From assembly GCF_041911615.1 (NCBI RefSeq), contig NZ_JAYROR010000002.1:1-64000 (forward strand): 64,000 bases of DNA. Reading direction: 5' to 3'. The notes under the pieces were generated by a model. That model was not told the origin of the DNA. It saw nothing but the letters and a program-made list of their open reading frames with translations, and ran no database searches. Below, in pieces: positions 26,782 to 35,774 of the stretch (position 1 is its first letter; each line of letters begins with the position of its first letter). This stretch comes from Zoogloea sp041911615. Its GTDB lineage: Bacteria > Pseudomonadota > Gammaproteobacteria > Burkholderiales > Rhodocyclaceae. Made by a program: the position numbers and the translations under genes.

Positions 26782-27609
26782 TTATCGGGCCAACCAGAGG
26801 GCTACCAGACCGGCCAGCGGCAGGGTGGAGGTCAGACTATCGATGCGGTCGAGAATTCCGCCGTGTCCGGGCAGCAGGGTGCCGCTATCCTTGATGCCTG
26901 CCTGCCGCTTGAGCATCGACTCGAAGAGATCGCCGATGATACTGACCGCAGTGAACACCGCCAGCGCCAGCACAGCGATCGGCCCGCGCGGACCGTCGAG
27001 CAATCCATGCCCAACAGAACCGATGCAGATCAATCCGTAGATCACCACACCGACCAACGCGCCGTAGGCCCCTTCCCAGCTCTTGCCCGGACTGATGTTC
27101 GGTGCCAGCTTGCGCTTGCCGAAGGCGCGCCCGGTGAAATACGCGGCGATATCGGCCATCCAGACCGCCGCCATGACGCCCAGCAGAAGCCAGGGACTCG
27201 GCAGGCGCAAATGGGCCATCGCCAGACTCGGCGGCACCAGCAGGACCAGCCCGACTAGGGCAGCAGTGCGATTTCCGGGCATTACCCAGCGCTTGCGCAG
27301 CCAGAAAGGCACACAGGCGATCCAGAACAAGGCACTGGCGCCATATAGCGGAACCAGTCCGAACGGCGCAACGGTATCGTCGCGATGAAGCCCGGCAACC
27401 ATGCCGCACGCCAGACACAGCAGCCCCAGCAACGCTGCATACGCCCGGCGAGGGCCGGCCGAAAAGCCGACCATGCCGCCCCACTCCGCGGCGGCCAGCG
27501 CGCACACGATGGAAACGAAGGCCAGCCAGCCAAGCGCTGGCAGGAAAAAAACCGCGCCGAGGAGGCCCGCGAGAAGGAAGAGCGCGGTGATGACCCGCGT
27601 TTTAAGCAT
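26782..27609 (-). CDS. cdsA: Phosphatidate cytidylyltransferase
   Basis: This protein of about 275 residues has seven or eight membrane helices and the CDP-DAG synthase signature near the C-terminus (SIIGDLFESMLKRQAGIKD, then LPGHGGILDRIDSL). It makes CDP-diacylglycerol, the precursor of all phospholipids. The start is taken as ATG 27609, overlapping the uppS stop by 8 bp. A GTG at 27627 would extend it by six codons but lacks a ribosome site. Confidence 0.96.
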   Translation of the reverse strand: MLKTRVITALFLLAGLLGAVFFLPALGWLAFVSIVCALAAAEWGGMVGFSAGPRRAYAALLGLLCLACGMVAGLHRDDTVAPFGLVPLYGASALFWIACVPFWLRKRWVMPGNRTAALVGLVLLVPPSLAMAHLRLPSPWLLLGVMAAVWMADIAAYFTGRAFGKRKLAPNISPGKSWEGAYGALVGVVIYGLICIGSVGHGLLDGPRGPIAVLALAVFTAVSIIGDLFESMLKRQAGIKDSGTLLPGHGGILDRIDSLTSTLPLAGLVALWLAR

Positions 27610-28390
27610 GGCCGGAGTCGGCAGCACCAGCGGCGCCGCCGGTCACCTGCTCGCTGGTACGGCCGAAACGCCGCTCGCGGCCCTGATAAGACGCAATGGC
27701 CTGATCGAGTTCGGCCTCGCCAAACTCGGGCCACAGCTTGTCGGTAAAATACAGCTCCGAGTATGCAAGTTGCCAGAGCATGAAATTGCTGATGCGCTTC
27801 TCGCCGCCGGTGCGAATGAAAAGATCCGGCTCGGGACTGAAGCTGAGGGCCAGATGCGACGCCAGATCGTCCTCGGAGAAACCGTCGGTGCGACCGGGCG
27901 CGGCGGCCATCATCTTCTCGACGGCCTGCATGATGTCCCAACGCCCACCGTAGTTGGCGCAGATCGTCAGGTTCATCTTGGTATTGCCCGCCGTGAGCGC
28001 TTCGCCATCGCGAATCAGATCGACGAGGCCTTGATCGAAACGACCGAGATCCCCAACGACGCGCAGACGGATGTTGTTGCGGTGGATACGCTCGATCTCC
28101 GCCTTCAGCGACTTCACGAACAACTGCATCAGGAAAGACACTTCGTCCTGCGGCCGACGCCAGTTCTCGGAACTGAATGCGAAAACGGTCAGAAATTCCA
28201 CGCCCCGATCGAGGCAGGTGCGGATGACCTCGCGCAAGGAATCCACGCCCTTGGCGTGTCCGGCAACGCGCGGCATCAGACGCTTGCGCGCCCAACGGCC
28301 GTTGCCGTCCATGATGATCGCGATGTGCCGCGGAACCTGCGCAGCTTCGGGCACGCTCCGGGTCGAGCTGGTGAACGGCAAGCGCACCAT
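27602..28390 (-). CDS. uppS: Undecaprenyl diphosphate synthase
   Basis: This 262-residue cis-prenyltransferase has the P-loop-like HIAIIMDGNGRWARKR, the substrate block FLTVFAFSSENWRRP and C-terminal PDLFIRTGGEKRISNFMLWQ. It makes the C55 carrier lipid for peptidoglycan and O-antigen. About 19 residues precede the conserved core, slightly longer than usual. It lies 49 bp downstream of frr. Confidence 0.97.
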   Translation of the reverse strand: MVRLPFTSSTRSVPEAAQVPRHIAIIMDGNGRWARKRLMPRVAGHAKGVDSLREVIRTCLDRGVEFLTVFAFSSENWRRPQDEVSFLMQLFVKSLKAEIERIHRNNIRLRVVGDLGRFDQGLVDLIRDGEALTAGNTKMNLTICANYGGRWDIMQAVEKMMAAAPGRTDGFSEDDLASHLALSFSPEPDLFIRTGGEKRISNFMLWQLAYSELYFTDKLWPEFGEAELDQAIASYQGRERRFGRTSEQVTGGAAGAADSGHA

Positions 28391-28439
28391 GGTTATCTCC
28401 GCCTGGGACGAGGAGCAGAAGTCAGATTCGATCCGAAGA

Positions 28440-28997
28440 TCAAATCTGCATCAGTTCCTGTTCTTTCTGTGCGAGAAGCTTGTCGATTTCGACGACGGCC
28501 TTGTCGGTCAGCTTCTGGATGTCGTCCTGGGCACGACGCTCGTCGTCTTCGGAGATGGTCTTGGCCTTGACGGCGTCCTTCAGCGAACCGTTGGCATCGC
28601 GACGCAGATTGCGAACGGCGACCTTGGCACCTTCGCCTTCGTGCTTGATGACCTTGATCAGGTCACGGCGACGCTCTTCGGTGAGCGGCGGCATCGGAAC
28701 GCGAATCACATCACCCTGCGATGCGGGATTCAGACCGAGGTCGGAGTCGCGGATGGCCTTTTCGACCTTTGCGATCATCGGCTTTTCCCACGGCTGAACG
28801 CCGATCGTCCGGGCGTCGATCAGGGTGACGTTGGCCACCTGATTGACCGGCACGGGACTGCCGTAGTAATCGACCATGACATGATCCAGAAGACCGGTGT
28901 GAGCGCGGCCGGTTCTCACCTTGGCGAGATCGAGCTTGAGCGCCTCGATGGTCTTCTGCATCTTGGATTCGGTAGTCTTCTTGAGTTCCGGGATCAT
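28440..28997 (-). CDS. frr: Ribosome recycling factor
   Basis: This 185-residue protein matches RRF in length and sequence: KTIEALKLDLAKVRTGRAH, PVNQVANVTLIDARTI, GLNPASQGDVIRVPMPPLTEERR and a C-terminal helix rich in acidic and basic residues. It splits the ribosome after termination together with EF-G. It lies 10 bp downstream of pyrH, in the standard rpsB-tsf-pyrH-frr order. Confidence 0.98.
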   Translation of the reverse strand: MIPELKKTTESKMQKTIEALKLDLAKVRTGRAHTGLLDHVMVDYYGSPVPVNQVANVTLIDARTIGVQPWEKPMIAKVEKAIRDSDLGLNPASQGDVIRVPMPPLTEERRRDLIKVIKHEGEGAKVAVRNLRRDANGSLKDAVKAKTISEDDERRAQDDIQKLTDKAVVEIDKLLAQKEQELMQI

Positions 28998-29007
28998 CGA
29001 TTCAACC

Positions 29008-29724
29008 TCAGCAATAAACCAGCGTACCTTCGTCCTCGCCCATCACGACGCGTTTGAGCGCGCCACTCTTGAACAGACTGAACACGTTGATCGGGAGACG
29101 CTGGTCGCGACACAGGGCAAACGCTGTCGCGTCCATCACCGCGAGATTGCGGGCAATGGCCTCGTCGAACGAAATCCGCTGGAAGCGGGTCGCGGACGGG
29201 TCCTTCTTCGGATCGGCGGTGTAGATGCCATCGACCTTGGTCGCCTTCAGCACGATGTCGGCGCCGATCTCGGAGCCGCGCAGGGCCGCTGCGGTGTCGG
29301 TAGTGAAGAACGGATTGCCGGTACCGGCACCGAAGATGACGACACGCCCTTCCTCGAGGTAGCGGATCGCCTTGCCACGGATGTAGGGCTCGACAACCTG
29401 ATCGATGCGCAGGGCCGACTGGACCCGCGCATTGACGCCCGCGGCGCGGAACGCGTCCGCGAGCGCCATCGCGTTCATGACGGTGGCCAGCATCCCCATG
29501 TAGTCGGCCGTGGCGCGATCCATGCCGGACGCAGCCCCCGCCATTCCACGAAAGATGTTACCGCCACCAATCACGATCCCGATCTCGACCCCCAGACGGG
29601 TCACTTCGACCACATCGCGAACGATACCGGAGACAACCTCCTGGTTGATGCCGTAGGCGTCGTCGCCCATCAGGGCTTCGCCCGAGAGCTTGAGGAGAAT
29701 GCGTTTGTAGGCGGGCTGGCTCAT
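29008..29724 (-). CDS. pyrH: Uridylate kinase
   Basis: This 238-residue hexameric UMP kinase of the amino-acid-kinase fold shows KRILLKLSGEALMG, IVIGGGNIFRG, GTGNPFFTTDTAAALRG and the C-terminal MDATAFALCRDQRLPINVF. It phosphorylates UMP to UDP. It lies 16 bp after tsf. Confidence 0.98.
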   Translation of the reverse strand: MSQPAYKRILLKLSGEALMGDDAYGINQEVVSGIVRDVVEVTRLGVEIGIVIGGGNIFRGMAGAASGMDRATADYMGMLATVMNAMALADAFRAAGVNARVQSALRIDQVVEPYIRGKAIRYLEEGRVVIFGAGTGNPFFTTDTAAALRGSEIGADIVLKATKVDGIYTADPKKDPSATRFQRISFDEAIARNLAVMDATAFALCRDQRLPINVFSLFKSGALKRVVMGEDEGTLVYC

Positions 29725-29740
29725 CGTCTGACCACCCTTC

Positions 29741-30637
29741 TTACTTCTGGGCAGCCGCAGCAGCCTGCGCGGCCACTTCGGCGGCGAAGTCGGTCACCTT
29801 CTTCTCGATGCCCTCACCGACGATGTACAGGGTGAAACCGGCCACGGACGCACCCTTCGCCTTCAGCAGCTGGGCGATGGTCTGCTTGCCGTCTTCGGCC
29901 TTCACGAAGACCTGATCGAGCAGGGTCACGTCCTTCAGGTACTTCTGGACAGTGCCTTCGGCAATCTTCTCGAGCATGGCTTCCGGCTTGCCGGCTTCGC
30001 GAGCCTTCTCGATGGCGATGCGACGCTCGACGTCCAGCAGTTCGGCCGGAACGCCGGAAGCGTCGAGGGCCTTCGGCTTGGAAGCGGCGATGTGCATCGC
30101 GATATCCTTGGCCAGGGCTTCGTCGCCGCCAACCAGGTCGACCAGCACGCCGATCTTGGCGCCGCCGTGGACGTAGCTGGCCACGGCACCCTTGGCCTCG
30201 GTGCGAACGAAGCGACGGATCGACATGTTTTCGCCAATCTTGCCGACCAGCGCCTTGCGGACTTCCTCAACGGTCTGACCGTTGAGCTCAAGAGCGGACA
30301 GCGCTTCCACGTCGGCCGGGTTCTTGGTTGCGACCAGCTCGGCGACGTTCTTGACCAGCGCCAGGAAGTCGTCGTTCTTGGCCACGAAGTCGGTTTCGCA
30401 GTTCACTTCAACCATCGCGCCGAGCTTGGCGTCGGCGGAGATATAGATGCCGACGATGCCTTCGGCGGTGACGCGGGCTGCAGCCTTGGAGGCCTTGTTA
30501 CCCAGCTTGACACGCAGGATCTCTTCGGCCTTGGCCATGTCGCCAGCGGCTTCGGACAGGGCCTTCTTGCATTCCATCATGGGCGCATCGGTCTTTTCGC
30601 GCAGCTCCTTGACCATGCTCGCGGTAATTTCCGCCAT
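29741..30637 (-). CDS. tsf: Elongation factor Ts
   Basis: This 298-residue nucleotide exchange factor for EF-Tu has the N-terminal UBA-like block MVKELREKTDAPMMECKKAL and the core KIGENMSIRRFVR, followed by the two EF-Tu-binding halves. It is separated from rpsB by a 75-bp gap with a hairpin that may lower its transcription relative to rpsB. Confidence 0.98.
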   Translation of the reverse strand: MAEITASMVKELREKTDAPMMECKKALSEAAGDMAKAEEILRVKLGNKASKAAARVTAEGIVGIYISADAKLGAMVEVNCETDFVAKNDDFLALVKNVAELVATKNPADVEALSALELNGQTVEEVRKALVGKIGENMSIRRFVRTEAKGAVASYVHGGAKIGVLVDLVGGDEALAKDIAMHIAASKPKALDASGVPAELLDVERRIAIEKAREAGKPEAMLEKIAEGTVQKYLKDVTLLDQVFVKAEDGKQTIAQLLKAKGASVAGFTLYIVGEGIEKKVTDFAAEVAAQAAAAAQK

Positions 30638-30681
30638 GCTTGCTCCTAGATAAAGTTTTGAATGAATTCGGTGTTATTTGC

Positions 30682-30708
30682 AAAGCGGGCGCCCTAGGCG
30701 CCCGCTTT
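30682..30708 (-). terminator. Hairpin (attenuator/terminator) between rpsB and tsf
   Basis: Perfect 12-bp arms AAAGCGGGCGCC (30682-30693) and GGCGCCCGCTTT (30697-30708) enclose a 3-base loop, 4 bp after the rpsB stop. Read leftward the stem ends in TTT, then GCAAATAAC, so the U-tract is short. A partial terminator between rpsB and tsf is known in E. coli, and the same role is inferred here. Confidence 0.7.
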
Positions 30709-30712
30709 CGAA

Positions 30713-31465
30713 TCAGGCCTGCTCTTCGGCGCCGTCTTCAACTTCGACGAATTCGTCGGAGCCGGCAGCAACGATTTCCTGAATCACGTGATTCTTGCCT
30801 TCCAGCACCGCATCGGCAACGCCACGGGCGTAAAGGCGGATCGCGCGGGACGAATCGTCGTTACCCGGAATCACGAAATCCACGCCTTCGGGCGAGTGAT
30901 TGGTATCGACCACGGCCACGACCGGGATACCCAGCTTGTTGGCTTCGGTGATGGCGATCTTGTGGTAGCCGACGTCGATGACGAACAGTGCATCCGGCAG
31001 ACCACCCAGATCCTTGATGCCGCCCAGGCTCTTCTGGAGCTTCTCGAGCTCACGGGAAGCCATCAGCGCTTCCTTCTTGGACAGGCGCTCGACGGAGCCG
31101 TCTTCGACCATGGCTTCCATGTCCTTCAGGCGCTTGATGGAAACCTTGACGGTCTTGAAGTTGGTGAGCATGCCACCCAGCCAGCGCTCATCAACATAAG
31201 GCATACCGGCGCGACGGGCCTCTTCAGCCACGATTTCGCGGGCCTGGCGCTTGGTGCCGACAAACAGGATGGTGCCGCGATTGGCAGCCAGCTTGCGCAC
31301 GAAGTCCATGGCCTCGTTGTACTTGACGAGGGTCTTTTCGAGGTTGACGATGTGAATCTTGTTGCGCTGACCAAAGATGAACGGCGCCATCTTCGGGTTC
31401 CAGAAACGGGTTTGATGGCCGAAGTGGACGCCCGCTTCGAGCATTTGACGCATGGTGACAGACAT
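30713..31465 (-). CDS. rpsB: 30S ribosomal protein S2
   Basis: This 250-residue protein begins MSVTMRQMLEAGVHFGHQTRFWNP, the classic S2 N-terminus. It carries FVGTKRQAREIVAEEA and PDALFVIDVGYHKIAITEANKLG. The start at 31465 follows a GGAG site seven bases upstream, and a longer reading frame to 31519 is only leader sequence. It leads the long leftward gene chain. Confidence 0.98.
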   Translation of the reverse strand: MSVTMRQMLEAGVHFGHQTRFWNPKMAPFIFGQRNKIHIVNLEKTLVKYNEAMDFVRKLAANRGTILFVGTKRQAREIVAEEARRAGMPYVDERWLGGMLTNFKTVKVSIKRLKDMEAMVEDGSVERLSKKEALMASRELEKLQKSLGGIKDLGGLPDALFVIDVGYHKIAITEANKLGIPVVAVVDTNHSPEGVDFVIPGNDDSSRAIRLYARGVADAVLEGKNHVIQEIVAAGSDEFVEVEDGAEEQA

Positions 31466-31640
31466 TGCTGAACTCCAGTACTGAGGTTTGACCGCCGCCC
31501 GACCTGCCGGCCCCGCCACTGCGAGGCCACGCTACGCCGCAAACATCACCAATCGACTCGTAACCGACGAATCACCGGTGACGCCTGCCGGACCCCAATG
31601 GGCCGGACGTGTGTATTTTGCCTGGCACCATTGCCAGACA

Positions 31641-31678
31641 AGCCATAGATTGTAGCAGCTTCCCAGCATTTCCCTCAA
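31641..31678 (-). promoter_or_regulatory. Candidate rpsB promoter and start of a long leader
   Basis: On the minus strand TTGAGG (31673-31678) and TACAAT (31649-31654) form a sigma-70-like pair with an 18-bp spacer, giving a start near 31641 and a leader of about 176 bases. The leader contains a short hairpin, CTGGCA/TGCCAG at 31622-31637. Ribosomal protein S2 often controls its own leader, but I could not recognise a known motif. The 31466-31781 gap holds no convincing gene. Confidence 0.55.
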
Positions 31679-31781
31679 GACCGGCATTCGAGCACCCACC
31701 TGCCCCCAGCCGCGCGGATTGCCCGAAACGGCCGCTTGAGCTAGCCTACCCGATTCAAAATCCCCCAGCAGATCAAGCCTC

Positions 31782-32609
31782 ATGAGCGTCACCATAAAAA
31801 CGCCGGAAGAAATCGAAAAAATGCGTATCGCGGGCCGCCTCGGCTCCGAAGTCCTCGATTACATCACGCCCTTCGTGAAGGCCGGCACCAGCACGGCAGA
31901 AATCGACCGGCTCTGCCATGAATATATGGTCGATGTGCAGGGCTGCATTCCCGCCCCGCTCAATTACGCCCCACCGGGCTACACGCCCTATCCGAAGTCG
32001 ATCTGCACGTCGGTCAATCATCAGGTCTGCCACGGCGTTCCCAGCGACAAGGTGATTCTCAAGAAGGGCGACATCGTCAATCTGGATATCACCGTCATCA
32101 AAGACGGCTATCACGGCGACACCAGCCGGATGTTCATCGTCGGCGAAACCTCGATCCGCGCCAAGCGCCTGTGCCAGATCACTTACGAGTGCATGTGGCT
32201 GGGCATCGCCCAGGTCAAGCCCGGCGCCCATCTGGGCGACATCGGCGCGGCGATCCAGAAGCACGCCGAGGGCAACGGCTTCTCGGTGGTGCGCGAATTC
32301 TGCGGTCACGGGATCGGAGCCAACTTCCACGAGGATCCGCAGGTGCTGCACTACGGCAAGGCCGGCACCGGCATCGAGCTCAAACCCGGCATGATCTTTA
32401 CCATCGAGCCGATGATCAACGCCGGCAAGGCGGCCATCTCCGAACTGCCCGATGGCTGGACCATCGTCACCCGCGACCGCAGCCTGTCGGCCCAATGGGA
32501 ACACATGGTGCTCGTCACCGAAACCGGCGTCGAGGTGCTCACCCTGTCGGCCGGCAGTCCCGCCCGCCCGGAGATCGTCGCCCCGTTCGCGGCCCACATT
32601 CAGCCCTGA
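31782..32609 (+). CDS. map: Type I methionine aminopeptidase
   Basis: This 275-residue metallopeptidase removes the initiator methionine. Metal ligands are visible in GDIVNLDITVIKDGYHGDTSRMF (two aspartates), CGHGIGANFHEDP (histidine), MIFTIEPMIN and QWEHMVLVTE (glutamates). It is transcribed away from rpsB, a common arrangement, and is followed 13 bp later by glnD. Confidence 0.98.
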   Translation: MSVTIKTPEEIEKMRIAGRLGSEVLDYITPFVKAGTSTAEIDRLCHEYMVDVQGCIPAPLNYAPPGYTPYPKSICTSVNHQVCHGVPSDKVILKKGDIVNLDITVIKDGYHGDTSRMFIVGETSIRAKRLCQITYECMWLGIAQVKPGAHLGDIGAAIQKHAEGNGFSVVREFCGHGIGANFHEDPQVLHYGKAGTGIELKPGMIFTIEPMINAGKAAISELPDGWTIVTRDRSLSAQWEHMVLVTETGVEVLTLSAGSPARPEIVAPFAAHIQP

Positions 32610-32622
32610 CTCTCGACCCAAG

Positions 32623-35220
32623 ATGTCCGACACCGCGCCCGCCGTCCTGTCCCCCGAACTCACCCGCGAACGCATCGGTCGCTACAAGTCCCGCCTCAAA
32701 GCCGGTAGCGAGGCGCTCCGTGCCGCCTACGAAGCCCGGCCGCTGACCGACCCGATCCTCAAGGGGCGGTCCCACCTGGTGGACGGCGTGCTGCTCGACA
32801 TCTGGGCGGATTTCCAGCTCCCCGCCTCGGCGGCGCTGGTGGCGGTGGGTGGCTACGGGCGCGAAGAGCTGTTTCCCTGTTCGGATGTGGATCTGCTGTT
32901 CCTGCTCGACGAGACGCCCGACGCCGACCTTTCCGAGCGCCTCACCCAGATGATCGGACTGATCTGGGATATCGGCCTCGACATCGGCCACAGCGTGCGC
33001 ACCGTCGACGAATGCATCGAGGAAGCGGGCCTCGACGTCACGGTGATGACCAATCTGCTCGAAGCCCGGCTGATCGGCGGCAACGCCCGGCTGTTCGGCG
33101 AATTCACCGCCCGGCTGCACGAGCAGCTCAGCATCGGGCAGTTCTTCAAGGCCAAGCGGCTCGAGCAGGAGCAGCGCTACACCCGCCACAACGAAACGCC
33201 CTACTCCCTCGAGCCCAACTGCAAGGAAAGCCCCGGCGGCCTGCGCGACCTGCAACTCATCGGCTGGATCAGCCGTGCCGCGGGTTTCGGTACCCACTGG
33301 CGCGATCTCGCCCAGCACGGGCTGGTGACCAGCGAGGAAGCAACCGAACTGCGCGAACTGGAACGCTTCCTGCAGCACGTGCGCATCCGTCTGCACCACA
33401 TCGCCAACCGGCGCGAAGACCGACTGCTCTTCGATCACCAGGAAAAGCTCGCCCGCAAGTTCGGCTTCGAGGCCAACGAGCACCGCCGCGCCTCGGAAGT
33501 CTTCATGCAGGAGTACTACCGCACGGCGAAAAAGGTCACCCAGCTCAACACCATCCTGCTGCAGAACTTCGGCGCCGAGTTCTTCCCCAACCGCTACCCG
33601 GTGGCGATCAACATCAACGAACGCTTCCAGTGCGTGCGCGAACTGCTCGACGTGCGCGACGAAGGCGTCTTCGACCGCCATCCCAGCGCCCTGCTCGAGT
33701 GCTTCCTCATCCTCCAGCAACGCTCCGAACTCAAGGGCATGACCGCCCGCACCCTGCGTGCCCTGTGGCGCGGCCGCAAGCTGATCAACGCCGAATTCCG
33801 TCACGACCCGGCCAACCGGGCACTGTTCCTGCGGCTGCTCCAGCAAAAGCGCGGCGTCGTGCACGAGATGCGGCGCATGAACCAGTACGGCATCCTCAGC
33901 TTCTACCTGCCCGCCTGGCGGCGCATCGTCGGGCAGATGCAACACGACCTGTTCCACGTCTATACCGTCGACCAGCACATCATGCAGGTGCTGCGCAACG
34001 TGCGACGCTTCATGGTCGCCGAGCACGCCCACGAATATCCGCTGCTCACCCGCCTCGCCACCAGCTTCGAGAAACCCTGGCTGATCTACATCGCCGCGCT
34101 GTTCCACGACATCGCCAAGGGCCGCGGTGGCGACCATTCCAAGCTCGGCATGAAGGACGCGCGGGATTTCTGCACCGCGCACGGCCTCGACGAAACCGAC
34201 ACGGCGCTGGTCGAATGGCTCGTCCAGCACCACCTGTCGATGTCCAACGTCGCCCAGAAGCAGGACATGTCCGATCTCGACGTGATCCGCCGCTTCGGCG
34301 ATCTGGTGAAGAACGAACGCCGGCTCACCGCCCTCTACATCCTCACCCACGCCGACATCCGCGGCACCAGCCCGAAGGTCTGGAACGGCTGGAAAGGCAA
34401 GCTGCTCGAGGACCTGTTCTTCGCGACCCAACGCCTGCTGCGCGGCGCCACGCCCCAGCAGGCGCTGGGCACGCCGGTCCGCCAGGAAGATGCGCGCAAC
34501 CTGCTGCGCTATTACGGCCTGCGCCCCGGCACCGAGGACAAACTCTGGGCCCAGCTCGACACCGTTTATTTCATGCGCCACGACGCCGAAGAAATCGCCT
34601 GGCACGCGCGCATGCTCTACTACCGCATCGAGTCCGACGAACCCGTCGTCAAGGCCCGCCCCAGCCACGGCGGCGAAGGGCTGCAGGTGATGGTCTATGC
34701 CCGCGATCAGAAGGACATCTTCGTGCGCCTGTGCGGCTTCTTCGCGCGGCTCGGATTCTCGATCGCCGACGCCAAGATCCACACCACTCGCCACGGCTAC
34801 GCCCTCGACAGCTTCCTGCTGCTCGATCCGGGCCAGGAAATCCACTATCGCGACGTGATCGCCCTGCTCGAGCATGATCTCACCGAGCGCCTGCGCCACC
34901 CCGACGCCCCCGTGGATCAACCCGCCAGCGGACGCGTCTCCCGCGAGGTCAAGCACTTCCCGATCACGCCGGAAGTCACCATCCACCCGGACGAACGCGG
35001 GCAGCACTTCATCATGTCGGTCACCGCCGCCGACCGCCCCGGCCTGCTCTTCGACGTCGCCGAAACCCTCGCCCAGCACGGCATCGACCTGCACACCGCA
35101 AAGATCGCAACCCTCGGCGAGCGCATCGAGGACACCTTCTTGATCAGCGGGCCCGACCTCACCCAGGACGCGGGCATCCTGCGCATCGAGGCCGACCTGC
35201 TCGAGAAACTGACGATCTGA
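32623..35220 (+). CDS. glnD: Bifunctional PII uridylyltransferase/uridylyl-removing enzyme
   Basis: This 865-residue nitrogen sensor has the nucleotidyltransferase motif VGGYGREELFPCSDVDLLFL (about residues 75-95), the helical GlnE-like domain (ETPYSLEPNCKESPGGLRDLQ), and the HD hydrolase motif LFHDIAKGRGGDHSKLG (about residue 493). Two C-terminal ACT domains (about 690-770 and 795-865) bind glutamine. It adds UMP to PII proteins when nitrogen is low and removes it when glutamine is high. The start at ATG 32623 is the first methionine after the map stop that gives the usual length. Confidence 0.97.
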   Translation: MSDTAPAVLSPELTRERIGRYKSRLKAGSEALRAAYEARPLTDPILKGRSHLVDGVLLDIWADFQLPASAALVAVGGYGREELFPCSDVDLLFLLDETPDADLSERLTQMIGLIWDIGLDIGHSVRTVDECIEEAGLDVTVMTNLLEARLIGGNARLFGEFTARLHEQLSIGQFFKAKRLEQEQRYTRHNETPYSLEPNCKESPGGLRDLQLIGWISRAAGFGTHWRDLAQHGLVTSEEATELRELERFLQHVRIRLHHIANRREDRLLFDHQEKLARKFGFEANEHRRASEVFMQEYYRTAKKVTQLNTILLQNFGAEFFPNRYPVAININERFQCVRELLDVRDEGVFDRHPSALLECFLILQQRSELKGMTARTLRALWRGRKLINAEFRHDPANRALFLRLLQQKRGVVHEMRRMNQYGILSFYLPAWRRIVGQMQHDLFHVYTVDQHIMQVLRNVRRFMVAEHAHEYPLLTRLATSFEKPWLIYIAALFHDIAKGRGGDHSKLGMKDARDFCTAHGLDETDTALVEWLVQHHLSMSNVAQKQDMSDLDVIRRFGDLVKNERRLTALYILTHADIRGTSPKVWNGWKGKLLEDLFFATQRLLRGATPQQALGTPVRQEDARNLLRYYGLRPGTEDKLWAQLDTVYFMRHDAEEIAWHARMLYYRIESDEPVVKARPSHGGEGLQVMVYARDQKDIFVRLCGFFARLGFSIADAKIHTTRHGYALDSFLLLDPGQEIHYRDVIALLEHDLTERLRHPDAPVDQPASGRVSREVKHFPITPEVTIHPDERGQHFIMSVTAADRPGLLFDVAETLAQHGIDLHTAKIATLGERIEDTFLISGPDLTQDAGILRIEADLLEKLTI

Positions 35221-35234
35221 ATCCGCCGGCCGGC

Positions 35235-35768
35235 TCAGTCGTCGCCGGCCACTGCTCCGTCCGGAAACAGCACCTCGGTATAGCCGAAGCGGGAAAAATC
35301 CCGCACCCGCATCGGGTAGAGGATGCCGTCGAGGTGATCGCACTCGTGCTGCACCACCCGCGCGTGAAAGCCGGTCGCCAGACGGTCGATCGGCGCCCCC
35401 GACGCGTCGAAGCCGGTGTAGCGCAGCGATGCCCAGCGAGGCACCCAACCGCGCAGCCCGGGAACCGACAGGCAGCCCTCCCAGCCCCCCTCCTCGTCAT
35501 CCGACAGCGGAGTAAGCTGCGGATTGATCAGCACCGTATCGGGCACCGCCGACGCATCGGGATAACGCGGACTCGCCCCGCCCCCGAAGATCACGACGCG
35601 CAGGTCGACGCCGATCTGCGGCGCCGCCAGCCCTGCCCCAGACAAGTGCGCCATCGTGTCGCGCATGTCGGCAATCAACGCCGCCAGCTCCGACGTTCCG
35701 AAAGCCTCCACCGGCCGCGCCCGCCGCAGCAGACGCGCATCCCCCATGCGCAGTACGTCGCGAATCAT
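35235..35768 (-). CDS. def: Peptide deformylase
   Basis: This 177-residue metal enzyme removes formyl groups from nascent proteins. All three family motifs are intact: GAGLAAPQ (residues 44-51), EGCLSVPG and QHECDHLDG. Its neighbours are not fmt, the usual partner of the main def, so it may be a second deformylase copy; this is inference. It is convergent with glnD and lies 6 bp downstream of the phosphorylase gene. Confidence 0.95.
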   Translation of the reverse strand: MIRDVLRMGDARLLRRARPVEAFGTSELAALIADMRDTMAHLSGAGLAAPQIGVDLRVVIFGGGASPRYPDASAVPDTVLINPQLTPLSDDEEGGWEGCLSVPGLRGWVPRWASLRYTGFDASGAPIDRLATGFHARVVQHECDHLDGILYPMRVRDFSRFGYTEVLFPDGAVAGDD

Positions 35769-35774
35769 GACCGT

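Noticed and set aside
31532..31795. An 87-codon minus-strand frame in the rpsB/map gap
   Set aside because: It lies over the proposed rpsB promoter and leader, overlaps the map start, and has no motif or ribosome binding site; probably not a gene.
32539..35448. A 969-codon open frame antisense to glnD and def
   Set aside because: Long antisense frames are common in GC-rich DNA; the sense strand encodes a full GlnD with all domains, and the antisense product has no recognisable motif and a composition dominated by repeats of V, G, A, E and L.
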